64,000 nt of DNA from NCBI RefSeq assembly GCF_030463565.1, contig NC_134676.1, forward strand, positions 436,501-500,500, written 5' to 3'. Within the stretch, counting starts at the first letter, position 1. Each line of letters begins with the position of its first letter. This DNA is from Pelecanus crispus. Lineage: Eukaryota > Chordata > Aves > Pelecaniformes > Pelecanidae. This document shows, in pieces, positions 11,041 to 21,300 of the stretch. The position numbers and the translations under genes are program-made. The notes below the pieces were generated by a model that saw only the letters and a program-made list of their open reading frames with translations, had not been told where the DNA came from and ran no database searches.

Positions 11041-11261
11041 TTTCCCGCCCCCGCGCCCCCTGAGCGCACCGCCGCCATGTCCGTGCCTGGAGGCCCGTGC
11101 CCCTCCGAAGGGGGAAGGGCTGCCCTCGGCCCGGGAGCGCGCGCCCCGGCGCCGCTGGCAGCGGGGGGTTCGAGCTTTGCTTTACCCGTTCCGAGGTGGG
11201 GAAGTTGGGTGTTTGAGGTCGGGGCCGGCACCTCAGCGTGGGCAGCTGGCGCTGAGGAGGG

Positions 11262-11802
11262 CAGACATTTACTGTGCCCGGTTTTGGGCCCCTCAGCACA
11301 AGGAGGACATCGGGGTGCTGGAGCGTGTCCAGAGAAGGGCAGCGGAGCTGGGGCAGGGTCTGGAGCACAGGGCTGGTGGGGAGCGGCTGAGGGAGCTGGG
11401 GGTGTTCAGCCTGGAGAAGAGGAGGCTGAGGGGAGACCTCATCGCTCTCTACAACTGCCTGACAGGAGGGGGCAGGGAGGGGGTGTTGGGCTCTTCTCCC
11501 ACGGAGTTAGCGATAGGACAAGAGGAAATGGGCTCAAGCTGCGCCAGGGGAGGTTTAGGTTGGAAATTAGGAAAAATTTCTTTACGGAAAGGGTGGTCAA
11601 GCATTGGACCAGGCTGCCCAGAGAGGTGGGGGAGTCCCCATCCCTGGAAGCGTTCAAAAAACGGGCAGAGGTGGCACTTGGGGACATGGTTCAGTCTGGT
11701 CTACCCTGGATTGGTTTAGTGTGGACTTGGCAGTGTAGGTTAATGGTTGGACTGGACGATCTTAAAGGGCTTTTCCAACCTAAATGATTCGATGATTCTA
11801 TG
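11262..11802 (+). mobile_element. CR1 LINE 3' fragment, about 540 bp
   Basis: This is a 5'-truncated CR1 in plus orientation. It contains landmark segments such as GTTTTGGGCCCCTCAGCACA, CTGGAGAAGAGGAGGCTGAG and GGTTGGACTGGACGATCTTA, and ends TTCGATGATTCTATGA. It overlaps the end of two long plus-strand open frames that start in the CpG island; these are not genes. It lies in inverted orientation to the CR1 at 9169-9443, with both 3' ends pointing away from the MALT1 promoter. Confidence 0.95.
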
Positions 11803-12570
11803 ACATGGCAGCAGAGCCGCGAGCAGCTCTCCTGTGAGAGGGAGAGGAGGGGGTAGGTGGATAAAGCAGGCGAAAATCCTACAACCCTGGGGGCAGGGGT
11901 CTCGCTTTGAGGAGAGATGTCTTTACCTACCCCCAGCCGACACAGCCAGGGGCTCTCTGTGGCACGCGCTCCCGCCGTGCCGCTCTCAGTTCCCAGACCA
12001 GCGCGTGCCCGGCTTGAGGGGCCAGGGGCCTTCAGCGTCTTCTGGCGAGGGAGAGGAGGCACCGCTCGGGAGGAGTCTCCCAAGGAGAGGCATCTCCAGG
12101 ATGGCTCGCCATCTCTGCTAATGGACAGATGCACGTGCCGTGATCTCAGGGGAATTCTCATCTCTCTGGAACGACAACTCGCTCAAAGTGGACTGAAAGT
12201 GCCTTAGAAAGCGATTTTACTAATATTTTTAATCAGTGATCAAGCATTCAAGTGTGGCTGCCTGTATTTCTGCGGCATCTTTTCCTGTGAGCGCAAGCTT
12301 GCCTCGCCAGCGAGCAAGCGGGGCGTCAGGCGGCTGCAGCGGCGCAGCACGGCGACCCGAGTCACGAGCATGGCTCTTCAGCGGCCTGTTGGCTCACGGC
12401 TTGCGTTGCACTGGCCTGCAGAGCAGATGACGGTATAGCATCTCTCCCGACTTCCGTGGGGTCCAGAATCTCTGAAAAACAAGCCATTTAGTTAGATTTA
12501 ACTTGAAGAAATTGCATCGAGTGGCTTCTTCCTTGTGTCATTAACCAATAGTTTATTTCTCCTAATTTAG

Positions 12571-12605
12571 GTGCAAAACCAATCTGCGTGGCAAGATGGA
12601 TACAG
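12571..12605 (+). CDS. ALPK2: ALPK2 first coding exon (ATG at 12596)
   Basis: This is a 35-nt exon following the acceptor TTTCTCCTAATTTAG and ending at the donor ACAG/GTAAGAGG. The ATG at 12596 has A at -3 and G at +4, a strong start context. Only ten coding bases lie here (M-D-T plus one base). Joined in phase to the exon at 13682 it gives MDTESNHRPGPLLELKEG, which lines up with the human ALPK2 N-terminus (MKDSEGPQRPPLCFLSTLL). The match is short and moderate, but splice sites, phase and spacing all agree. Because the downstream Ig-domain exon is broken, this start may no longer lead to full-length protein. Confidence 0.55.
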
Positions 12606-13681
12606 GTAAGAGGGTGAATTTGACTGCCTGATCGTATGTAGGTATCCACAGCTGTGTATGACTTAGCTGCTAGAAAATCAGGCAGGTGCCTTTCACCCAC
12701 CCCAGCCTATGGTCTGTGCTTGTCGAGGGTCTTTCTACAATGTCAGTTAAATTACCTCAGGTTCAATATGGTTTTAAATCCTGGTCTCTCATTTCTTTGG
12801 GGATTATTTTGACTATTAGGCTCTTATATAAAACATAGACATCCCTGCTGCTATTCCTGAATGAGGGTGGTTGGAGGTGCTATATTTATTGCTGAACACA
12901 CCAGTTTCCTATCTGCGTCTAGCTAACGCAGGGAGCAAGAAGTATTTAGCACCGTAGTATCTCATAACCAGTTTTAGCTGCGCTTTCAGCAAAATGCTCA
13001 AGAAAAAACTTGGCACAAAACTTGCTTTTCAGCCTTTTCTAGATCCCTTGAGCTCAGAGCAGTTTGTGCAATTCGTTCAAGTTCCTCCTGTGTGAGACTT
13101 GACTTCTTAGGTAACAGGAGTGGGAATACTTTCTTACTTCAGGATTCACTTATTTGCCTTTGAGGAATGTGAATTGTTAGGTGAATTTTTATGTAGTGAT
13201 TGTTAAAAGTTCACTCTCCACCTTTGGTTTCCTCAGCCTGCTTGCTAGGGATTGCAGATTTTCTCATGTTCAGCAGAACTTTTGTGTGCTTAACTTCAAG
13301 CAAGTAAGAAATTCCCAACGTGCCTAGCAAAGCAGTTAAGCACGTTTAAGTATGTATTTTAAAAAACAACCCAGTGCTTTACTATGAAAAACTAAGGCCA
13401 GCACTTCCTCTCTCTTGGCTATGAGGAAATGCCCGTGGACTTCTATGGAAGTAGGATGTACCCTCTCATCACTGCCAAGTCTCTCTCCATCTGGCTGAGG
13501 TTTTCCCAGGAAGAGCCATCTGCTGCATGTAATGAAATAGTCTCTCTTAAAAGTCAAACTGTTCTGTGATTAGGCTCACTATACTAAGGTCACACTAGCA
13601 AAACAGCACTGGAGCTTTCAGCTAGCTTCTCAGCTCTGAAACAACATGCATAAATTAAATGTCTTTTGTCTTGTAACACAG
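12606..13681 (+). other. ALPK2: ALPK2 intron 1 (of those mapped)
   Basis: A 1.1-kb intron with consensus GTAAGA and ACACAG ends. It is AT-rich; I see no repeat family or other gene in it. Confidence 0.5.
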
Positions 13682-13735
13682 AGTCAAACCACAGGCCTGG
13701 CCCGCTTCTAGAACTTAAAGAAGGAGCACTCAAGG
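13682..13735 (+). CDS. ALPK2: ALPK2 second coding exon
   Basis: A 54-nt exon between the acceptor TTGTAACACAG and the donor AAGG/GTAAGT. It enters in phase 1 to complete a glutamate codon and leaves one base. It encodes ESNHRPGPLLELKEGALK, resembling the human segment between the start and the N-terminal Ig domain. No disruption is visible. The short length limits certainty; the phase fit with the 12596 ATG is the best support. Confidence 0.5.
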
Positions 13736-16700
13736 GTAAGTGCACATTTATGGTTTGAGAGGTCATATTGTTTATAGTTTTAAAATTACTTGCCTACTTT
13801 TTTCTCCTGTGTGCAAATAGAATGCGTATCATAAAAGATAAATAAACGAAGAAGAGCAAGTTACTTTATTCTTAATGCACTACATGAATATAGTGATTTA
13901 TACTGTTATTGAGCAGGAAATATGATTTGTTATTTGCTTCTGCTAAAGTATAGTAATTTTTGCTCATCTTGACAGATTTTTTTTTTTTAAACATGTTGCA
14001 CTTAGAATTCTGCTAAATGTTTCTGAAATTACACTCTGCTATTATTTCCACTGAGTTCCAGCAGGACAAACAAAATTGCAAAAATCATATGAAAGCAAGC
14101 TTCCCTCTCTAAAGAATGTGTAAGTGATACTAGGTATCCTGGAATATGCACTTTATTCTTTCTAAATATGTATTGCATGGCCTAATACTCATTAGGTAAA
14201 GCTTTCCTCCATTCCTGAGAAAAAAATCTGTTCACTTGGTAGCATGTAGATGATTATCAGGCTATATGCATGAATTGCTCATGCTGACAGTGTCAGATGC
14301 TTGACAAATGTTAAAAATAGATTAAGACAGATCAGTGTTAAGAGTTGTGCTGTGATTGCTTATTTTAATTACACTATATTAAGGTCTTTGTTAGAGATAT
14401 GCAGAGCCAGTCATTTACTCTTCTTACATTTAGCCAATGAATTATAGTTGTGGTGTTTTCTTTATATTGTGGTGCTGTTTACAATGGGTGGTACACTAAT
14501 GTAAAAGTTGTCAAAAAGCCTCAGATGTGGGAAGTTGAAGCAGCGCAATATATCACAGTATATTTGGCAAGGACATCTTTTCCCAGACATCTGCTTTTTG
14601 AACAGCCAAAACTTCACTGATGTTTCTCTTATCCAAACCTTGTTAATACAATAGATATATGAAAATTGGTTTAGATCATACAGTATTTTGCTAGTTTGAT
14701 TTCTGACATTACACACTCTTTGACAAGTATGCTGCTCTAAATGTTTGATTTGGTTTCTTTGTGTCTTGAAGGATTTATAGAAGAATAATACGGTTATAGT
14801 TATTGTTTGCGTTCCAGCATTAGGGATTCCAGACAGAACCAAGTCAGGCAGAACTACTGTGAGGTACAGAAACAAAAAAAAAGAAAACGCAGTCATTGCG
14901 ACTTCTTGCGTGCATGGGTTCTCACTACTCTTACCCCATCAAATGCTAGACTCTCTAGTAAGCAAACTGCTGTAAAAATATTTACTGTAGCCCTATTGTG
15001 AATAGAGTTCACAAAGTTATAACTGAACAAACTCTAGGATTCCAGTTTCTGTTGTCTTGGAGATTTTAACTTTTACAAGGTAATAACATTTAAGAACGTA
15101 GGCATGATCACAACACTTCTGGAAAATGTTGTTAAGGCTGTCTGGCACAATCACTTTGGAAAGCTTGTATAGACTGGGAGTGGAGGGAAGCGGATCAGAA
15201 ATTTCATGTGGAATTTGATTCCATCAGTACTGATGGATGCATGGGAAAAAAAATGATTCACAGAAACATGACAATGTTGATGAAACTTTTAAAGGAAAAC
15301 TTTTAATAAAAGCTTTGATTTCTGTTAAAGGAGAAGTTTAAAAAGAGAACATGAAAATAAGCATTTAAATATGGCAAAACATGCATGGCAAACTTTTTGG
15401 GAAAAAGAAGTCGTACGTTTCTGATCGTAAATATAAATATATTGTATGTATTTCCGTAGAGGGAATATAATACCTCGTTTAAGAAATCTAAATTGCTGTG
15501 TAATGTCAGTGTTTACTGCATAACAGGAAAAGTCTTTGTTCTGTTTTGTTTTGTTTTGGAAGAAGAAAAATGCTAAACTTAATGGAATTTGCTACAAAAT
15601 AAAAAATCTCTGTTGAGAGATGCCCTGGATGAGGAAGTGAAACCGTGTGTATATTCCCAAATGCAAAACAGTTGGCAGGCTGGGAATGGGGATTGGGTAG
15701 AATTATGGCTATTGATTTCTTAGAGGAACGTTGCGGCTATACAAACCATATCCAAACTCTCTGCAAGAACGTTAAGACATATTTGAGAAATATTTCTAGG
15801 GAGAATAGAAAGGGAATTAGCATTAACCTTGGAACATAACTGCATTTAAGCAGGACACTAGGATTTCGCAGATGACTAGATGACAGGATGTGTATTATAC
15901 GTACGGAGCCATAGTTGGTCATTCTGGCAAGGATCTGTAAGGTTATTTGAGTGATTAGGCCGATGATGTCTTTGTATCTCTGCAAACCAAGAGTCAGAGT
16001 CATAAAAATGCAAGCAACCTAAGAGTCAGGGTCATAAAAACACAAGCTTTGTTAGCAGTAATATTTCATTTTAAGCTACATTTGCTGTTTCAAGTTATTT
16101 GCTATGCAAGCTATCGCAGTAAATGTTATTCTTTCAGTTCTCGTATACATATGCTAGGAATCGCTATTACTTTCTGTCTGTGGTACATGGCTTTTCATGC
16201 TAATCTTAAACAGTACAGTTATATTTATTGTCAGAAATGCATATGAAGTTCTGCTTCCCTGCGCACTGTAGAAATCAATGATTTCATATACAAGCCTTCT
16301 CGTGGCCAGCACTTTACCCCAAACTTTCCTGTTTATGTCTAGACTAAATCACCTTTATGTTCTCAGTACTGCCTCAGTACTTGATCGTGCAGAGCGAGAA
16401 CCTGGCCAGGCTGCAGCAGGACTCCGTTATATCCCACGTGCTTGTGGTTTTTGTCTGTGCCGAGAAGAGGGTAAGGGCAGAATAGCGTGTATGCAGCGCT
16501 CCTTCCAACACGGTGCCAGCGTCAGGCAAGGGCATGGATACAGACCCAGGCGGGGGGAAGCTGGGCCTAGTCCCACCTTTGAGACACTGCCCCTTCTAGA
16601 GTTTTCTTGGGATCATGTGGTTAGCGGAGATTCCTTTCTGCTTCTTTGTTGTTCCTGTTCTGCTTTTGCTGCTTTCTCTGCCTTTAATCAGTATAATATT

Positions 16701-17558
16701 TATAATGTCCTGCTGTCCATACCAGATAGCTTCCTGGTTGGATCTGCACAGTATATGACCATTTCTGTTCATCATAAAGAAAGGTTTTGTGGTTATTAGC
16801 ATTTTGGTTTGGAGATTTTTCATGTTTATCTTAACTGAATTCTAAATATATCCACCACCTTTGTTTGTGGTTAAGCTACCTGCCAATATAACATCTTTAA
16901 AAAGGGATGTATGAAAATATATATAGCATGCCCAGGCAAATGGAGAAGGAGCTATTGATAAATCCGTATTTAGTAGGATAGTCTACGGGATAATAATTGT
17001 TTTTCAAAAGGGCAAATCCAGATTCCAAAGTTTGGCCAATGGAGTGGAGGTGATAGTAGGAAACTCTGCTGGCATTTGGGGAATTTGTTGTCTCAGACCA
17101 AGTATCTCGGAATAAACAACGAAGCACGTAAGCAAATACTCCACTGACTTTCTAAACAGAGTCAGTCTGATAGAGAGTGTTAAAAGAGTGGGTGAGCAGA
17201 CTGTATGATGCATGCATCCACATCCTCCTCATATGCAGGTACATATGCAGGACAAAGATTGTGCTTTCTGCATGTTCAAGTCTTTCTCCAAGCTCATCGA
17301 AAGTAGTATAGTTCTGTTTTCCTATCACAGTGATGACATTCAGCAAAGCTCTTTCTTTCCTACCAAAAAAAGAGAGCCAGACAAAACCAAAAATCAGCGA
17401 TGACAAAGTAATAAAGAACTTCCCAGTAAAGAGCTTGATCCTGATATAGAAGTGGAAACAGTTTCTAGTTCATAACTATTTCTCACATAATTTGTCAGTC
17501 CTGGTTTTAAAACATACTTCTTTTATCAGGTCTATCAGATTTAAAGTAGTCTTTGCAA

Positions 17559-17604
17559 TATGATCTTTAAAGGTCCCTTCCAGCGCAAACCATTCTATGA
17601 TTTT
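17559..17604 (+). mobile_element. CR1 LINE extreme 3' end
   Basis: A short remnant reads TGATCTTTAAAGGTCCCTTC followed by CAGCGCAAACCATTCTATGA, the terminal 45 bases of a CR1 element in plus orientation. It is much truncated and diverged. Confidence 0.75.
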
Positions 17605-19080
17605 ATATTAAGAGAACTAAGAACATCCAACAGGTCTAATAGGGGCTAATCTGCTCAAATTCCTGTGCTTTGCAGGATGGTTTTTAATCCAGAACCTATA
17701 CTGTATCTGACTTCACCGTGAAGGACTTTTAGCTGTTTCTGTAAAATGTGCAAATCTGAATGGCTGCTTTGAATCTTAAAGAGTTAAAATTCCTGCTTTA
17801 GGACCTGGTCCTAAACCCAAGTTACTCAGAAGAGAGACTTTGGATCAAACTGGTGCTGTAGAGTAATTTCTGGGATTTTTTTTGTTGTTTGTTTTGTTTT
17901 GGGTTTTGTTTTTGGGTTTTTTTTAATAAAAAACTGCTGGTGTATATACTAGCAATTGACATCTACTCTGTTATTAGAAAAATAACTGCAAGTCTTGACT
18001 GTTAAGTAAGTAAATATACAAAAAAGGCAACAAACACTTTGAAACAAGTAATATGATTGCTATTGAGAGGAAACCTGTTTACTCCTTTTTGTAAATTGAA
18101 CTTTTGACCCAGAGATAGACTGTGATAAGTCATATATTTTTATTTGATATAATTATAAATGTAGTTATCCAAATGTACTACAATTACACTCAGCTATACC
18201 CAAATAAATATAATTATCTAAATAATGCTTCTTCCTAGGTAATATGAGATAAATTATTGAGACATTCTTCATGTGCATAATTTTGCTAATTAGTACATGT
18301 TTTTTGATAATACAAGAGTAATTTATTTGAAATATTACAGAGCTAGGGTTGGACTCTGCAACAGTATTGTGCACAGCTTAAATACTTTTTCATTATGTAC
18401 AATATAAAAGCACCTTGCCTGTGACACTTTATTTAATGTTCATATGTTACTTAATTTTGCATGCAAGTTAATTTCATAAAATTTCAGTAGGAACTGTATG
18501 AAATGAATTTTTCTGCAAATTGTGACACTCATGGATTTTTTGTCTGTACTGTGTGTCCTCAAGAGGATGGGAGAGGTACTGAGAAGCTGTGTAGAAGTCC
18601 TCCCTTGAGAGCTGCACAGGAAGTCTCTGAGAACACAAATCTGCTCTGAACTGCAGTGCTTGAATTGTTGAATTGCTGGACTAATACTAATGTGTCTGAG
18701 AGAGCTACCACTTCACCTGTCATCAAGCAGTGTTCAAAAACCACATCAGGACTGAAGAAATTAATGAGCTTTGGGTCATTAGCATAAAAAAAAAAGTAGA
18801 TATGCCTCTATCTATTTTTCTTTTCGGTTTAGGACATTTATTTTTCATGTTTTCAAGGTTTCTTCTTTGTTGTAGTGGCTGGTGGTTTAGAGATTTATTT
18901 TTCTGGAAACTGAAAATGGAGATTTTCATATTCTTACCTGATGGACAGAACCTTCAAAAATACATCCTTGGATTTTTGATTAACACAGAGAATTAATGGG
19001 GAGTAGACTATTGGTTAAAATCCTTTTGCAGAAACAACAGCAGGAAATACTCAATGATTCAACCACAAATTTTATATTAT

Positions 19081-19270
19081 TCATAGGAATGGGCTATAAA
19101 AAACTCTATCTGCATCGCAGATGGACTTACACATTTGTAGGTTTGTGTGTAGAAGTTCAATGAAAGTTAATCCTTGACCAGTTAAGCAAAAGGCATCTGC
19201 CGGATTTTGTGTGGCCCCGCGAGCGTGGACAACGGCAGATAAGTTACTGAAGACGGGGTCTGTGTGATCT
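19081..19270. repeat. Unclassified CpG-containing block, possible old repeat
   Basis: This block stands out from its AT-rich surroundings by several CpGs (for example ggccccgcgagcgtggacaa) and an open frame on the minus strand (19081-19287). I could not assign it to a protein family. Together with 19440-19650 it looks like debris of an old repeat around the ALPK2 Ig exon relic. It could also be unrelated unique sequence. Confidence 0.25.
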
Positions 19271-19273
19271 AAG

Positions 19274-19432
19274 GCTATTACAAACACGCATTAGCTAGCT
19301 ATCCATTTTTCTTGTGTTTTCAAGTATCCCAGACCCAGTGTCAACTTGCTATAAAGAGAATTCCGTATTAGTTGATGGAAGGATATTTCTTAATCTGAAA
19401 CACAGGAGGATTATCAGTTTCATTCCGCCTGT
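19274..19432 (+). pseudogene. ALPK2: ALPK2 Ig1 exon relic, frameshifted
   Basis: One frame reads IPDPVSTCYKENSVLVDG, which lines up with human ALPK2 QPKPEVTWYKNGQAIDG in the N-terminal Ig domain. Several lesions are visible. The core tryptophan (W in TWYK) is replaced by cysteine. The upstream part with the Ig cysteine (FFLCFQVS) is in a different frame from IPDP, so an indel lies at about 19327-19332. The segment after DG is shorter and diverged compared with the human NYEFFENQ region. The donor GT at 19433 gives the phase needed by the exon at 24976 and restores CTKQD at the junction, which supports common origin. The acceptor is weak (19273 or 19294), so the left edge is uncertain. Read as written, the exon cannot contribute an intact Ig domain. 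Confidence 0.6.
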
Positions 19433-19661
19433 GTGTGTAGCTAAGATAACCCTTTGTGCGGGCTCATGTAGGTTCTTCTTTCCCACTCCTTTGCACGGCT
19501 GTGGGTGTAAAGCGGGGCATTCGCAGAACGCATACAACCGTACGGGGGTATTTCTGCACTGATGGGGAGCTTTTAGCGTACCTAGACAATGCTTTGGTCG
19601 TCGGAGCACGTCTACATATATCAGTGGCACTGCAGTACTATACAAGGTTGAGGCATAGATC

Positions 19662-19775
19662 AGGTGCCCATTGTGCCAGGCAGCGTGTGAATACACAGAA
19701 CGGTCCCTGACCCAAAAAGCTGGTGCCGTGCTGATAAGGAGAGAGCCAATACATGGGTATAGACTGACAGGTCCT
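19662..19775. mobile_element. Ancient amniote L3/CR1-like LINE fragment
   Basis: The sequence GTGCCCATTGTGCCAGGCAG, followed by ACACAGAACGGTCCCTGACC and CAAAAAGCTG, resembles a deeply conserved amniote repeat with the pattern GTGCTAGGCGCTGTACAAAC then AGTCCCTGCCCCAAAGAGCT. It is an old, degenerate copy. The family name is from memory and not verified. Confidence 0.45.
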
Positions 19776-20869
19776 GTGAAAGAGGGGGAGGAACAAGTGC
19801 ACCTGAAAGATAGGAATAAATCCTATGAATAAGGGTGTGGGCTGAGCAGGACTGTACAGAGAAGAGAGATTGCGTGATGAATAGATAGCCTCAGAGAGGT
19901 AGTAAAGGGGATTTTTTCCACTGACTCCAGAGGAAATGAACCCCACAGAAAGACAGAAATTCCCTCCTGAACTTGTAAAATGCATAAGCTTTCTGCAGAA
20001 ATAACGTCTGTGAAAGTAAAATTGCTTACAAAGGAAGATTTCCATTTTGGTTGTAACTAAATGAAGTAGAAAAAAAAATGTGATGCAAGAGAGGAAAATT
20101 AATGGCCACTTTTTAATCAAATTTGTATATTTTTGTCAGTTAAAACTTTTTTTGCTAACATTAGGATTAAGCCCCCAGTTCCTTCTGAAATCATTAGAAG
20201 TGGCTTTGGGTCCAAAATCACCTGTGAAGTGGCTATTACTAAAAATTAAACTAATTTAAACATCGTTCCTTCCATGTTAAAGTGTAATTTTTCAAAAATG
20301 TTTTGGTCTTGGTTGGAATAGATGATGAAATATTGAACATTTTTTATTTTAAAAATACATTTCAAATTGGGAAAAATGTTGGCATTTTAATGAAGATAAG
20401 TTTGAACAATCAAAATGTATTTAGAATTGGAATTTCAGACAACTTTTTTACTATGAATAAGTTTTTCACAACCAGTGTGGAATTACGACAAAGTAAAAAA
20501 CCATTTTTTTTTCCCTGAAAATTTGCTTGAATTTGTTTTATTATATATTTTCCTTAGAGAAATGTTGAGTGAGTGTTTTAGCCATTTTGATGCTTTTTCT
20601 AGCCGTTCTTTTGCATAATATTATTTGAAACTGATTGTTTTTCACAAACACTTTGGTTATTTCCTGCCGTAAAAGGATTTTGGTGACGCGTCTACAAATG
20701 TCTTTACTGCCTCTTGCTGCCTTGTTACTCTGACCATCCCAGGTTTTCATCGGTTCTAAATTTCTCCTAAATCATATCCAACCACGGTTCTCAGGTTACC
20801 GTTTTCACGCTGCTGCCAGCTTTGTTTTCCCTTATCCTTAGTTCCTAGGGCATTAAGCTTAGGCAACAC

Positions 20870-21300
20870 CAGACCCTGGTGATATGCGCGAGGTTCTCTT
20901 CCTGGGAGTGAGACAGACCCGGGAGGTGGGCGGGGGACGAGGGAAGGGGGAGCCGGCACGTCCAGGGATGGCGAAGGGGAAATTCAAAGGTCGCTGCTCC
21001 GCAGCGGTGGTTTGTGACTGAGGAGTGATCTGCCACGGCAGGAAGGCCCAGCTGCAGAAGGGGTTAAGCTGGCTGGAAGCAGGAGTGCCAGAGGCACAAC
21101 TGCTCCTGTAAGGGAGTGAAGTTTCCAGTGCTGGTGAGATAAGAAGCAGCAACGCGAGCGCTCGGGGCCACCTTTGGGCAGCAGAGCTGGGCTGGGGGAT
21201 GGACCCGCGGCCGGGCTGAGGCGCCCGTGCAGCCGCCCACGGATTGGTGCTGGTGCCAGCGGATGTACGGAGTGGGCTCCTGATGATTTTGCAGACTCCT
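20870..21300. promoter_or_regulatory. Intronic CpG-rich block, candidate alternative ALPK2 promoter
   Basis: About 430 bp has many CpGs (for example gcgcgagg, acccgggaggtgggcggggg, gcaacgcgagcgctcggggcc, cccgcggccgggctgaggcgcc) in an otherwise AT-rich intron. No repeat is recognised. Its place between the broken Ig1 exon and the first intact large ALPK2 exon makes an internal promoter possible, but no TSS evidence is available from sequence alone. Confidence 0.3.

Larger units (their letters stand above)
9800..11250. promoter_or_regulatory. CpG island over MALT1 promoter and exon 1
   Basis: This is a dense GC- and CpG-rich block surrounding MALT1 exon 1, with GC-box-like runs such as CCGCCC and CCCCGCCCCC. 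It is the natural promoter of MALT1 on the minus strand. Because ALPK2 starts 2 kb away on the other strand, it may also act as a bidirectional promoter. No TATA box was identified at either gene. The island contains the pentanucleotide array (10683-11040) and is bounded on both sides by CR1 copies pointing outward. Confidence 0.75.
10597..12570. other. MALT1-ALPK2 intergenic and promoter interval
   Basis: This stretch lies between the MALT1 ATG and the first recognised ALPK2 coding exon. It contains the pentanucleotide array, a CR1 tail (11262-11802) and a second, weaker CpG-rich patch at about 12270-12440. The ALPK2 start exon begins at a splice acceptor, so an untranslated first exon of ALPK2 probably lies here; I could not place it. 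No other gene is supported. Confidence 0.7.
13736..19273 (+). other. ALPK2: ALPK2 intron 2, 5.5 kb
   Basis: AT-rich intron containing a small CR1 tail (17559-17604). A locally GC-rich patch at about 16385-16620 is open in one frame (16278-16799), but it has no recognised domain or splice sites and I do not call it a gene. There are T/G-rich simple stretches at about 15538-15557 (GTTTT units) and 17876-17926. Confidence 0.5.

Noticed and set aside
10432..11231. Minus-strand open frames of 197 and 264 codons over MALT1 exon 1 and the pentamer array
   Set aside because: Upstream of the MALT1 ATG they translate only the pentamer repeat into cysteine/alanine/proline-rich sequence. The 197-codon frame overlaps the true MALT1 start, but its upstream part has no conserved match.
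9766..11787. Very long plus-strand open frames (673 and 644 codons) across the CpG island
   Set aside because: They exist because GC-rich DNA and the five-base repeat lack stop codons in several frames, and they end inside a CR1 tail. No domain, no consistent start, and the minus strand is open too; MALT1 exon 1 lies on the opposite strand.
16278..16799. 173-codon frame in ALPK2 intron 2, with a GC-rich centre
   Set aside because: No family resemblance and no convincing splice sites; the GC-rich patch is local and does not extend the frame's plausibility.
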